The translations under genes and the position numbers were made by a program. Of a stretch of 59,546 nt of DNA, positions 1-7,898 are shown in pieces. The DNA comes from Roseospira marina (lineage in GTDB: Bacteria; Pseudomonadota; Alphaproteobacteria; Rhodospirillales; Rhodospirillaceae). Below the pieces are notes generated by a model. It did no database searches and had not been told where the DNA came from. It was given only the letters and a program-made list of their open reading frames with translations. The number at the start of each line of letters is the position of its first letter. Within the stretch, counting starts at the first letter, position 1. Where the stretch lies: contig NZ_JACIGJ010000018.1 of the NCBI RefSeq assembly GCF_014197855.1, positions 1 to 59,546 of the forward strand, given 5' to 3'.

Positions 1-97
1 CAACGGGGCCTCCCTGGCAGTCTGTGTCGTGTCGCAACTACCAGTGTGTCAGGCCGTCCCGTTGTCCGCCCCTCCCCGATTTTCCGTCATGAACCAA

Positions 98-1348
98 TTA
101 TTTGGAGGCGTCGACGCGCCATGCGGCGTCCGGTGTGACGACCCCCCAATGGCGGCTTGGCCCGCCCGTGATGGTCAGGGGCGGCAGCGGCTGGCGGGCC
201 AGTGTGCCCGGGCCGTCGTGCAGCACCGCCACGCCGTGCCAGGGCCCCGGGTTGAGGCAGGGCGCGGGCAGGGTCAACGTGACGGTGACGGTCGTGCCGG
301 CCCGCGCGGGGCGGGGCGGCATGGTGAGATCGCTTGCCAGCCCGGTGACGCGCGTGCCGTCCGGCGCGTACAGCGGCACACCCACGCTGAGGGCGCGGGC
401 GGGTGCGGCCAGGGTGGCGCGCAGCCGCAGGATCAGGGGCGCGCCGAACGGGCGGCTGGCGACCGCCTGTCCCGCCGGATCCCGCCACGACAGATCGAGC
501 GGCCCGACCCGTGCCGGGTCGCGGAACACCGGGCGCAGAAACGCGGGCGTCGCGTCCGGCTCCGGGGGGGCGGTCGGGGTCGGGAGCGCGGCGCCCTCCG
601 CAAGGCGGCGGTAGGCGGCCAAGCCGTCCTCCGTCGGGCCATCGAACACGACGCGGCCCGCCGCCAGCACCACCACGCGGGCGCAGAAGCGGGCGACCTC
701 CGGCAGGTTGTGCGAGACCAGGATCACCGCCGCGCGTTCCCGCACCTCCATCATGCGGGTCAGGCAGCGCTGGCGGAACGGGAAGTCGCCCACCGACAGC
801 ACCTCGTCGATCAGCAGCAGGTCGGGGTCGCCATGGGCGGCGATGGCGAAGCCCAAGCGTAGGGCCATGCCGCTGGAATAGCCGCCGACCGGCCGGTCGA
901 GCGCGGCACCCAGGCCGCAAAAGTCTTCGATGAACGGCATCGCGGCGGCCATCTCCGCGCGGGAGCGGCCCATGAGCGCGCCGGCCAGGGGAATCGCCTC
1001 CCGCCCGGTCAGGGCGGGGGCGAGGCCCGCCGTCAGGTCCATCAGCGTGCCGACCCGCCCGACGCAGCTCACCGTGCCGGTGTCCGGCGCGAGGTGCCCG
1101 GCGGCCAGCCGCAGCAGAGTGGTCTTGCCGGCGCCGTTCAGGCCGACCACGCCGACCGCTTCCCCTCGATGCACCGTGAGATGGACGTCCTCCACGGCTG
1201 TGACCCGGCCGTCTTCGGCCGCTCTGGGGCGGGAGGCGCGTCCCACCAGCGCCCGACCGAGCTGCCGGGTCCAGGCGCGGCGCTCGGCCCCCGGCGTGGC
1301 GGGGAAGCGTTTGCCGACCCCGGCCAGGGTGAGCACGGGCGCGCTCAC
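98..1348 (-). CDS. Polysaccharide ABC exporter, ATP-binding protein (Wzt-like)
   Basis: This 416-residue protein should be the ATPase of an ABC-2 exporter for lipid-linked O-antigen, capsule or teichoic-acid type polymers, working on the cytoplasmic face of the inner membrane. Walker A (GLNGAGKTT) is at residues 69-77, the signature YSSGM typical of the polysaccharide-export subfamily at about 157-161, Walker B LLLIDE at 177-182, and the switch histidine in SHN at about 213. About 180 residues follow the ATPase fold, matching Wzt proteins whose C-terminal beta-sandwich recognises the modified end of the chain. The GTG start overlaps the TGA of the upstream permease gene (GTGA), so the two are translationally coupled; the same frame stays open far upstream but only as antisense-like sequence. 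The polymer is unknown. Confidence 0.88.
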   Translation of the reverse strand: MSAPVLTLAGVGKRFPATPGAERRAWTRQLGRALVGRASRPRAAEDGRVTAVEDVHLTVHRGEAVGVVGLNGAGKTTLLRLAAGHLAPDTGTVSCVGRVGTLMDLTAGLAPALTGREAIPLAGALMGRSRAEMAAAMPFIEDFCGLGAALDRPVGGYSSGMALRLGFAIAAHGDPDLLLIDEVLSVGDFPFRQRCLTRMMEVRERAAVILVSHNLPEVARFCARVVVLAAGRVVFDGPTEDGLAAYRRLAEGAALPTPTAPPEPDATPAFLRPVFRDPARVGPLDLSWRDPAGQAVASRPFGAPLILRLRATLAAPARALSVGVPLYAPDGTRVTGLASDLTMPPRPARAGTTVTVTLTLPAPCLNPGPWHGVAVLHDGPGTLARQPLPPLTITGGPSRHWGVVTPDAAWRVDASK

Positions 1349-2136
1349 CCCAACGCCTCCCGCAAGCACGGCGCCAGACGGCCGAGCGCCCTCAGGGCCA
1401 GCGTGAACCCGGCAAGGCCCAGCAGGCTCCAGGCCGCCGCCGCGACCGGATAGGGCCAGCCGTCCCCCAGCAGCAGCGTGCGCACCGTGTCGGTCCACAG
1501 GGCGAGCGGGTTCAGCATGGTCGCGACATCGGTCCAGGGGGCGTCGGGCAGGGGGAACAGCACCAGACTCGGCAGCAGGGTCAGGCGAAGGCCGGTGGCG
1601 GCGCCGACCGGCACGTCCGGCCAGGGGGCCGACCACAGCGCCAGGATCAGCCCGGCGGCGAGCGCCAGGACCAGCGCGGCCGTGACAGCGGCGAGGGCTT
1701 GGAGGATGCCAAGGGGGGGCAGCGCACTGCTGGTGGCCGCCAGCGCCAGCGGTCCTAATATCACGGCGCGCCACCCGGCTCGCTGCGCGGCCTCGATCAG
1801 GCCGGCCAGCATGGCGGCGGTCGGCGCTGTGGTCGGGCCGCGATGGGCCGCCAGCCCGCGCGCGGGCGCCAGGGTGGCGTCGACCAGCAGGCTCCAGGTC
1901 CAGTATCCGAGCGCGGCATAGGCCAGGGGCGGCACAGCGCCGGGACGGGGCAGCGCGCCGGCGGCGACGAGGGGCAGATAGACCAGCAGTGGCCAGAGCG
2001 GCGCCACGACCGCACTGAACCGCCCGAGAAGCGCGCGGCGGCGCAGCGTCAGGGTCCGTTGACGGGCCAGCGCCCGCGCCACGCGCAGGCGCGTGCGCAG
2101 CGGTCCGACCGGTTGGCGTGGCTCCGCTTTCGGCAT
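1345..2136 (-). CDS. Polysaccharide ABC exporter, permease (Wzm-like)
   Basis: This 263-residue membrane protein is the permease partner of the ATPase encoded immediately downstream. It has a basic cytoplasmic N-terminus and about six hydrophobic segments (near residues 38-60, 70-90, 120-135, 145-170, 190-203 and 225-245), as in ABC-2 type transporters of the Wzm/KpsM class. ATG at 2136 was chosen because an AGGGA ribosome-binding site lies about 9 bases upstream; an earlier in-frame ATG at 2193 has no such site. The stop overlaps the GTG of the ATPase gene. Sequence conservation within the family is low, so the assignment rests on topology and on the ATPase neighbour. Confidence 0.8.
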   Translation of the reverse strand: MPKAEPRQPVGPLRTRLRVARALARQRTLTLRRRALLGRFSAVVAPLWPLLVYLPLVAAGALPRPGAVPPLAYAALGYWTWSLLVDATLAPARGLAAHRGPTTAPTAAMLAGLIEAAQRAGWRAVILGPLALAATSSALPPLGILQALAAVTAALVLALAAGLILALWSAPWPDVPVGAATGLRLTLLPSLVLFPLPDAPWTDVATMLNPLALWTDTVRTLLLGDGWPYPVAAAAWSLLGLAGFTLALRALGRLAPCLREALG

Positions 2137-2163
2137 CGGTTTGCGTCCCTCTTGCCCGACCCA

Positions 2164-2193
2164 CTTATTGCGAGTGGTCCGGGTGTTCCGCAA
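2164..2193 (-). promoter_or_regulatory. Candidate sigma-70 promoter of the ABC exporter operon
   Basis: On the minus strand TTGCGG (2188-2193) is separated by 18 bases from AATAAG (2164-2169), about 28 bases before the permease ATG. Four of six -10 positions match consensus. This is the only plausible -35/-10 pair I see in the 323-bp gap between the permease and the helicase gene. Confidence 0.35.
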
Positions 2194-2459
2194 GGGAATA
2201 CTTGATCCTGACGAATTGTGTTGCCATAGGACCGGAAACGTGGTCTCTGATGGGTGTCAGCGCCGCTCGCGGAGGCCGGATCCCGGTCCAAGCGGCGCTC
2301 CGTCCGGCCGGTCGCTCCGTCGATTGAGGCCGCGACGTCGGGGTCTCGCAGCCTCGACCACGATTTGGCGACTGTTCCGCGAGAGCGCCCCTTGACAATC
2401 CGCCGTTGCGCCAGGACTTTGTTGTCCGTTGACGCGCGACGACAGCCGAAAGTTTCCGT

Positions 2460-3899
2460 TTGAATTCGTTCGACGACCTCGGCCTTGCCGAGCCCCTCCT
2501 TCGCGCCGTCCGAGCCGAAGGCTACACCCACCCCACTCCCATTCAAGCCCAGGTCATCCCTGCCATGCTGGCGGGGCGCGATATTGTTGGTATTGCCCAG
2601 ACGGGCACCGGCAAGACCGCGGCGTTCACGCTGCCCCTGCTGCACGCCATCGCTCAGCGTGGCGAGCGCCCGGCCCCCCGTCGCTGCCATGCCCTGGTGC
2701 TGGTGCCGACGCGCGAGCTGGCCGCGCAGGTGGCCGACAGCGTGCGGGCTTATGGCCGCCATACCCGTCCGTCCGTGGCTCTCGTGATTGGCGGTGCCCG
2801 CCCCGGGCCGCAGATCCGGGCGCTCTCCGGCGGCGTCGATCTGGTGATCGCCACCCCGGGCCGTCTGCTCGACCACATGGGGGCGGGCGCGATCTCCCTG
2901 GCCTCCACCGGGACCGTGGTCCTGGACGAGGCCGACCAGATGCTCGACCTCGGCTTTATGCCGGCCATCCGGCGCGTCATGGCGGCGCTGCCGGCCGTGC
3001 GGCACACCGCGCTGTTGTCCGCGACCATGCCGAAGCCGATTCGCGCCCTGGCCAACGATTTCCTGTCCGACCCGGCGGAGATCTCCGTCGCGCCGGCCTC
3101 GCGTCCGATCGAGCGTATCAGCCAGACCGTGAAGCATGTGGATGGCGCGACCAAGCGCGAGGTGCTGGTCGATCTGCTGGGTGCGCCCCAGGTCGAACGC
3201 GCCATCGTCTTCACCCGCACCAAGCGCGGCGCGGACAAGGTCAGCCTGCACTTGCAGAAGGCCGGTCTGCCCGCCGCCGCCATCCACGGCAACAAGAGTC
3301 AGGGCCAGCGCGAGCGTGCCTTGGCGGCGTTCCGCAATGGCGGCGTGACGGTGCTGGTGGCGACCGATATCGCGGCGCGCGGCATCGACATTGACGACGT
3401 CTCGCACGTCATCAACTTCGAGCTGCCCAACGTGCCCGAGTCTTATGTCCACCGTATCGGACGCACCGCCCGGGCCGGCAAGAGCGGCACGGCGATTTCG
3501 CTGTGCGATCCGGCCGAGCGCGGCCTGCTGCGCGACATCGAAAAGCTGATCGGCCGCTCGATCGACGCGCCCGATGGCGCGCCGCCGGCTCCCGCTCCGG
3601 CGCGTCCGGAGGGAGCTGACCGTGGTCGCCGCCGCAACGGGCCGCCGAGCCGTCCGCGCGCGGCGCGTCCGGCCGCGCCCGTGCAGCCTCAGGCCTCCGG
3701 GCGTGGGGCGGGTGGCGCCGCCGCATCGGACGCACCCGACGACGGTCTCGCCCGCATGCTGGCCGGCACCGAGGGTCGTGGTGGCGCGCCTGCGCCGCGC
3801 GGCCGGGGCCGCGGCCGCAGTGCCGGGTCCACAGGTTCTGGTCCCCATAGTTCCGGTTCCCAGCGGCCCGTTCGGGCCCGGGGCGGCCACGGGGCCTGA
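2460..3899 (+). CDS. DEAD-box ATP-dependent RNA helicase (RhlE-like)
   Basis: This 479-residue protein unwinds RNA duplexes with ATP; RhlE-like members act in RNA decay, ribosome assembly and cold adaptation. The order is canonical: Q motif around HPTPIQ (24-29), motif I AQTGTGKT (46-53), motif Ia PTREL, motif II DEAD (156-159), motif III SAT (187-189), and motif VI HRIGRTARAG in the second RecA domain. After about residue 375 comes a low-complexity tail rich in Arg, Gly, Pro and Ala, typical of RNA-binding tails in this group. The start is TTG with only a weak purine-rich upstream stretch; the product begins MNSFDDLGL, the usual N-terminus. A cold-shock protein gene follows 93 bases later on the same strand, suggesting a shared role in RNA structure control. 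The 2137-2459 gap has a TTGACA at 2392 but no convincing -10. Confidence 0.93.
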   Translation: MNSFDDLGLAEPLLRAVRAEGYTHPTPIQAQVIPAMLAGRDIVGIAQTGTGKTAAFTLPLLHAIAQRGERPAPRRCHALVLVPTRELAAQVADSVRAYGRHTRPSVALVIGGARPGPQIRALSGGVDLVIATPGRLLDHMGAGAISLASTGTVVLDEADQMLDLGFMPAIRRVMAALPAVRHTALLSATMPKPIRALANDFLSDPAEISVAPASRPIERISQTVKHVDGATKREVLVDLLGAPQVERAIVFTRTKRGADKVSLHLQKAGLPAAAIHGNKSQGQRERALAAFRNGGVTVLVATDIAARGIDIDDVSHVINFELPNVPESYVHRIGRTARAGKSGTAISLCDPAERGLLRDIEKLIGRSIDAPDGAPPAPAPARPEGADRGRRRNGPPSRPRAARPAAPVQPQASGRGAGGAAASDAPDDGLARMLAGTEGRGGAPAPRGRGRGRSAGSTGSGPHSSGSQRPVRARGGHGA

Positions 3900-3992
3900 T
3901 CGCGTTTCCCCTATCCTCTCCGGTGTCGGTCTCTGGGCCGTCGCCGGACTGGCGTTCCCAAAAAAATCCACGCTCAAAAAAAGGAGACTCCC

Positions 3993-4202
3993 ATGAGCAC
4001 TGGATCCGTCAAGTGGTTCAACACGACCAAGGGCTATGGCTTCATCGCGCCGGACGAGGGCGGTGCCGATGTGTTTGTGCATATCAGCGCCGTTGAGCGC
4101 GCCGGCATGGCCAGCCTGAACGAAGGCCAGCGGGTTGATTACGAGATCGAGGTTGACCGCCGTCGCGGCAAGTCCTCGGCCGTGAACCTGCGCGCCGTCT
4201 AA
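3993..4202 (+). CDS. Cold-shock domain protein (CspA family)
   Basis: This 69-residue protein is a single cold-shock domain, a five-stranded OB fold that binds single-stranded RNA and DNA and melts secondary structure. RNP-1 is present as KGYGFIAP (about 13-20) and RNP-2 as DVFVHIS (about 26-32). Length and sequence are typical of alphaproteobacterial CspA proteins. A strong ribosome-binding site (AAGGAG) lies 7 bases before the ATG in an A-rich stretch, and a clear intrinsic terminator follows the stop. Whether it is cold-induced, constitutive or growth-phase controlled cannot be told from sequence. Confidence 0.95.
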   Translation: MSTGSVKWFNTTKGYGFIAPDEGGADVFVHISAVERAGMASLNEGQRVDYEIEVDRRRGKSSAVNLRAV

Positions 4203-4258
4203 GACCCGCCGGCGATGGGGCGGGCGCGTCCGCTCCATCGCCGAACGGGATAAGGTTG

Positions 4259-4300
4259 GACACCCTCGATCCGGAGCCCTCCGGGCCGGGGGTGTCTTTC
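4259..4300 (+). terminator. Intrinsic terminator after the cold-shock gene
   Basis: A hairpin with arms GACACCC (4259-4265) and GGGTGTC (4290-4296), containing a nested CCGGA/TCCGG stem, is followed by TTTCCT. The rest of 4203-4688 holds no gene I can support; it has an AT-rich patch around 4396-4440 but no well-spaced promoter. Confidence 0.75.
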
Positions 4301-4688
4301 CTCCCGATTTTGACCCCAATCCTTTACCGTTGCCCTGTCCCGTGGCCCTCTACAGTGGCCGGGACCCCACACATCGTGGTCCGTTGCGGCCCGGTTTGAA
4401 AATTTTGGGCTTTCGGGCCCGTGCGGTGTTATATACACGATCCATGACCTGTGAACGCGCTGGCGCCTGGGCCCCTCTGGTCCGCGCCCCCCGTTTTGGA
4501 CACCGCCGAATGCTTTCGGGTTTCGCCCTGTTCCGACGACGTATGATGCTGCCCGCGCGACGACGCGGGCCGGGCCGCCGCGCGCGCCCCTCCGCCGTCT
4601 CCGGCCGCTGACCGGACCGGCCGGCGCGCGGGACGGCCCTTGATCCGCCGCCGCTCCGCTGTCCGTCCCGTCGTCAGGGAATCCGATC

Positions 4689-5339
4689 ATGGCCGCTCCG
4701 ACCCTCGTCTCCTCCACCGCTTCCGTGTCCCCCTCCCCGGCTCCGACCCCGTCCTCGTCGGCCGTTGGGCCAGCGGCGGGCCTTGCCTTGGATCCGTCGA
4801 CCACGCCGGTGCCCTATGCGCTGCGCACCGAGACGCCGGACGATGCCCCCGCCATCGAAGCCCTGCTGGACCGGGCGTTCGGCCCCGACCGGCACGCCAA
4901 GCGGTCCTATGCCTACCGGGAGGGCGTCGATCCCGTGGCGGAGCTTGGCTTCGTCGCCGACCGGCCCGACGGCACCCTGATCGGCACGCTCCGCTTCTGG
5001 CCCGTTCTTCTGGGAGATGCCGCCCACCCGGCGCTTCTGCTGGGGCCGATCGCCGTGGAGCCCGGCCTGAAGGGGCGGGGCATCGGCAAGGCGCTGATGC
5101 GCAAGGGCCTGTTCGAGGCTCGACGGCACGGCCATGGCCTGATCGTCCTCGTCGGCGATCTGCCGTACTACACCCTGTTCGGCTTTCAGCCCGCCGCGCA
5201 CAAAGGCATCGTGATGCCGTTCGAACGGCCGCACCGGGTGCTCGCGCTGGAACTGACCGAGGGCGCGGCCGGCGGCGGCGGGACCCTTATGGCGGCGCAC
5301 GCCCTGCCGGTGGCACCGACGCGGCACAGCCTGCCCTGA
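4689..5339 (+). CDS. GNAT family N-acetyltransferase
   Basis: This 216-residue protein belongs to the GCN5-related acyltransferases, which move an acetyl group from acetyl-CoA to an amine. The first 40 residues are a low-complexity Ser/Pro/Ala leader; the fold then starts with the typical YALRTETPDDAPAIEALL strand-helix. The acetyl-CoA loop is recognisable in LGPIAVEPGLKGRGIGKALM (about residues 119-138), with the R/Q-x-x-G-x-G/A pattern as KGRGIG. Similar proteins lie next to unrelated genes in many alphaproteobacteria and their substrates are unknown. The ATG lies in a Pro/Ser-coding stretch without a strong ribosome-binding site, so the true start could be up to 35 codons downstream. Confidence 0.85.
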   Translation: MAAPTLVSSTASVSPSPAPTPSSSAVGPAAGLALDPSTTPVPYALRTETPDDAPAIEALLDRAFGPDRHAKRSYAYREGVDPVAELGFVADRPDGTLIGTLRFWPVLLGDAAHPALLLGPIAVEPGLKGRGIGKALMRKGLFEARRHGHGLIVLVGDLPYYTLFGFQPAAHKGIVMPFERPHRVLALELTEGAAGGGGTLMAAHALPVAPTRHSLP

Positions 5340-5460
5340 TCCGGGTCGCCCCGATCATGCTTGCCCGGAGTGGCGGCGCGGGATTTCCAACGCGCCCGAA
5401 ATCCTCTAGGGTCCCGGCAATCAAGTCCCTGTCCTCTGGACCAATACGGATGGCCGACCC

Positions 5461-5760
5461 ATGGATGTGATTATCGCGCCCCTGTTCCAAATCGTTCTGA
5501 TCGTCATTCGACTCTACATCTGGGTCATCATCATCCAGGCCATTCTGTCCTGGCTGATCGCGTTCAATGTGATCAACACCTACAACCGCTTCGTCGGTTC
5601 GATCTCGGAGGTGTTGTACCGTTTGACCGAGCCCGCGTTGGCACCCATCCGACGTCGGTTGCCCGCGTTTGGCGGCGTGGACCTGTCGCCGGTGGTGCTG
5701 ATCCTGATCCTGGTCTTCATCCAGATGGTTCTGACCCGTCTGATGTTTAAGGTCCTCTGA
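5461..5760 (+). CDS. YggT family membrane protein
   Basis: This 99-residue protein has two strongly hydrophobic segments (about residues 5-35 and 72-95) separated by a loop with the family pattern YNRFVGSISEVLYRLTEPALAPIRRRLP. YggT proteins are small inner-membrane proteins linked to cell shape, osmotic tolerance and envelope organisation; the biochemical role is unresolved. The gene starts with ATG at 5461 and is followed 8 bases later by a DUF167 gene and then a folD-like gene, an order I recognise from related alphaproteobacteria. Confidence 0.93.
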   Translation: MDVIIAPLFQIVLIVIRLYIWVIIIQAILSWLIAFNVINTYNRFVGSISEVLYRLTEPALAPIRRRLPAFGGVDLSPVVLILILVFIQMVLTRLMFKVL

Positions 5761-5768
5761 GGTCCCGC

Positions 5769-6119
5769 GTGACCGGGACGGACCCGTCCGGGCGGGAGCT
5801 GCCCGTGGTCGCGGAGGCGGACGGCGGATGCCGGCTGTCCGTGCGGCTGACACCAAAGGCCGCGCGGTCCCGCATCGAGTCCATCGAAGCGGACGCCGAC
5901 GGCCAGCCCTGGCTGCGGGCCACGGTGACCGCCGTGCCCGAAAACGGCAAGGCCAACACCGCGCTGATCGCCCTGCTGGCCAAGGCCTGGCGCCTGCCCA
6001 AGGGCGCGTTCACGGTGACGTCCGGTGCGACCGCCCGGCGCAAGACCTTGCGCATCGACGGCGGCGCGGCGACAGTCGAGGAGGTGGCGGCCCACCTGTC
6101 CGACCTCCCCCGGCGCTGA
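5769..6119 (+). CDS. DUF167 (YggU-like) protein
   Basis: This 116-residue protein matches the DUF167/YggU family: RLSVRLTPKAARSRI at the start of the domain, then the conserved PENGKANTALIALLAKAWRLPK helix and the GATARRKTLRIDG strand. Function is unknown in bacteria; the small alpha/beta fold is often encoded next to YggT. It starts with GTG at 5769, 8 bases after the yggT stop, so the two are probably co-transcribed. The first 20 residues are acidic and not part of the domain. Confidence 0.9.
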   Translation: MTGTDPSGRELPVVAEADGGCRLSVRLTPKAARSRIESIEADADGQPWLRATVTAVPENGKANTALIALLAKAWRLPKGAFTVTSGATARRKTLRIDGGAATVEEVAAHLSDLPRR

Positions 6120-6204
6120 TCCCGCGCCAAAGCGCCCAGGCGCTCGGGCGTGCGGGACGGGACCGAGGCGGGGTCACCGATCCGCCGAACAAGGGAGATC
6201 CCCC

Positions 6205-7104
6205 ATGACAAGCGGGGCACGCATTATCGAGGGGCACGACATCGCCCGCGAGATGCTGCGGGACGTGCACGGTGACGTCCACGACCTCAGCGAGGTCCAC
6301 CGGATCACCGCCACTCTGGCGATGGTCGTCGTCGGGGACGACGCCAACACGCTGCGGTTGATCGAAAACAAGCGCAAGCGGGCCGAAGAGGCGGGGGTCC
6401 GCATCCAGCTCCACACGCTGCCGCAGGAAACCTCGGATGACGAGGTCATCACGGTCATCGAGGGGTTGAACAACGACAACCAAGTGCACGGCATTCTCAT
6501 CCAGCACTATCTGCCGCGCTATCGCGACGCCCGCCGCCTGATCGAGGCGGTGGATCCGGCCAAGGACGTGGACGGCTTCCACACCCGCAACGCCGGCCTG
6601 TTGGCGAACGATGCGCCCGCCTTCGTGCCGTGCGAGGCGCTGGCCGGGGTCCACCTCATCAAGCATTTCGTCGAGGCACGGCCGATCGGCTGGCGCGCTC
6701 TCGTGGTGGGCGACACGCACCGCACCGGCCGGCCGGCGGCGCGCCTGCTGCTCAACGACCGTTGCACGGTCACGATCGCCAACGAGGACACGCGCGATCT
6801 GCCCGAGATTTCGCGGCAGGCGGATATTCTGATCGCGGCGACGAACCGGGCCGGCATGATCCGCCCCCAGCATGTCAAGCCGGGGGCGGCCGTGATCGAC
6901 CTGGGACGCAGCCGCGTCACGGTGAACGACGAACTGCGCATCGTGGGCGATGTGCGCTTCGATGAGGTGCGCGAGGTGGCCGGCTGGGTGACTCCGGTGC
7001 CGGGGGGCGTCGGGCCGGTGGCCATCGCCATGCTGATGCGCAGCGTGGTGACCGCCTGCCGGCGCCAGAACCGACTCGACGAGAAGGCGCGCCATGGGGC
7101 TTGA
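6205..7104 (+). CDS. FolD-like methylenetetrahydrofolate dehydrogenase/cyclohydrolase, divergent
   Basis: This 299-residue protein has the full FolD length and fold, the NADP-dependent enzyme that oxidises 5,10-methylene-THF and hydrolyses methenyl-THF to 10-formyl-THF. Retained are the catalytic lysine (K56), Gln100, PAKDVDGFH (118-126) and the C-terminal TPVPGGVGP signature. Several invariant motifs are changed: the tyrosine four residues before the lysine is Leu52, GILVQLPLP reads GILIQHYLP, PCTPxG reads PCEALAG, and the cofactor-loop GRSxxVGxP reads GDTHRTGRP. It sits where folD is found in relatives, after yggT-DUF167. ATG at 6205 follows AGGGAG at the right distance. It could be a FolD with altered cofactor or substrate use, or one that has lost an activity. 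The last 11 bases overlap the response-regulator gene. Confidence 0.85.
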   Translation: MTSGARIIEGHDIAREMLRDVHGDVHDLSEVHRITATLAMVVVGDDANTLRLIENKRKRAEEAGVRIQLHTLPQETSDDEVITVIEGLNNDNQVHGILIQHYLPRYRDARRLIEAVDPAKDVDGFHTRNAGLLANDAPAFVPCEALAGVHLIKHFVEARPIGWRALVVGDTHRTGRPAARLLLNDRCTVTIANEDTRDLPEISRQADILIAATNRAGMIRPQHVKPGAAVIDLGRSRVTVNDELRIVGDVRFDEVREVAGWVTPVPGGVGPVAIAMLMRSVVTACRRQNRLDEKARHGA

Positions 7105-7897
7105 TCCCGCGGGTTCGCCGGACGCGCGGCCGCGTGTCCTGGTGGTGGACGACACTCCGGATATCCGGGAGCTTCTGGCCCGCTATCTCGGCCAACACGG
7201 CCTGACGGTCGACGCCGCGGCCGACGCCGCCGCGGCCCGCGCGATCCTCACCGGCCCGGCGGAGCAGCGGCCCGACCTTCTGATTCTCGACCTGATGATG
7301 CCCGGCGAGGACGGCTTGTCCCTGTGCCGGGCCTTGCGCGCCGATCCCGGGACCGCCGCGTTGCCCATTGTGATGCTGACCGCGATGGGGGAGGAGACCG
7401 ACCGCGTGGTCGGCCTGGAACTCGGCGCCGATGACTACATCTCGAAGCCTTTCAACCCGCGCGAGTTGCTCGCCCGGGTGCGGGCGGTGCTGCGCCGCGC
7501 GGCCCCGGCGCAAGGCCTGGCCAACGGCAGCGGTGCTGAGGATGGGACCCCGCCGATCGCGCCGCGCCTGGGCGAGGCGGGCCGGGTCCGCTTCGACCGC
7601 TGGATCCTGGACCTCGGCCGGCGTGAGCTGGAAGGCCCCGACGGCGTCGGCGTCGCCCTGTCGAGCGGTGAGTTTTCCATGCTGCGCGCCTTCGTCGAGC
7701 ATCCGCAGCGTGTCCTCACCCGCGACCAGCTTCTCGATCTCGCGCGGGGCCACAACGCGGCCGTGACCGACCGCAGCATGGACACCCAGGTGAGCCGCCT
7801 GCGCCGCAAGATCGAGGTCGACCCGAAGGACCCGCGCCTGCTGAAGACCGTGTGGGGTGGCGGCTATGTGCTGGCGGTGCCGGTGGAGCGCGCCTGA
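7094..7897 (+). CDS. OmpR-family response regulator
   Basis: This 267-residue transcription factor has an N-terminal receiver with the phospho-acceptor Asp66 in LILDLMMP, acidic residues D19/D20 and conserved Lys118 in SKPF, followed by a linker and a C-terminal winged-helix domain (SGEFSMLRAFVEHPQRVLTRDQLL... YVLAVPVERA). It should bind DNA when phosphorylated by the kinase encoded 1 base downstream. The gene starts inside the end of the folD-like gene (11-base overlap), so its translation may be coupled to it. Targets are unknown. Confidence 0.95.
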   Translation: MGLDPAGSPDARPRVLVVDDTPDIRELLARYLGQHGLTVDAAADAAAARAILTGPAEQRPDLLILDLMMPGEDGLSLCRALRADPGTAALPIVMLTAMGEETDRVVGLELGADDYISKPFNPRELLARVRAVLRRAAPAQGLANGSGAEDGTPPIAPRLGEAGRVRFDRWILDLGRRELEGPDGVGVALSSGEFSMLRAFVEHPQRVLTRDQLLDLARGHNAAVTDRSMDTQVSRLRRKIEVDPKDPRLLKTVWGGGYVLAVPVERA

Positions 7898-7898
7898 C

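Noticed and set aside
2049-4319. 756-codon open frame antisense to the DEAD-box helicase and cold-shock genes
   Set aside because: It lies opposite two well-supported genes and has only Arg/Gly/Asp-rich low-complexity sequence, as expected for shadow frames at high GC.
4396-4435. TTGAAA and TATATA as a promoter
   Set aside because: The spacing is 28 bases, too long for a sigma-70 promoter.
4330-4611. Possible small gene in the gap after the cold-shock gene
   Set aside because: The translation is Arg-rich with no ribosome-binding site or recognisable pattern.
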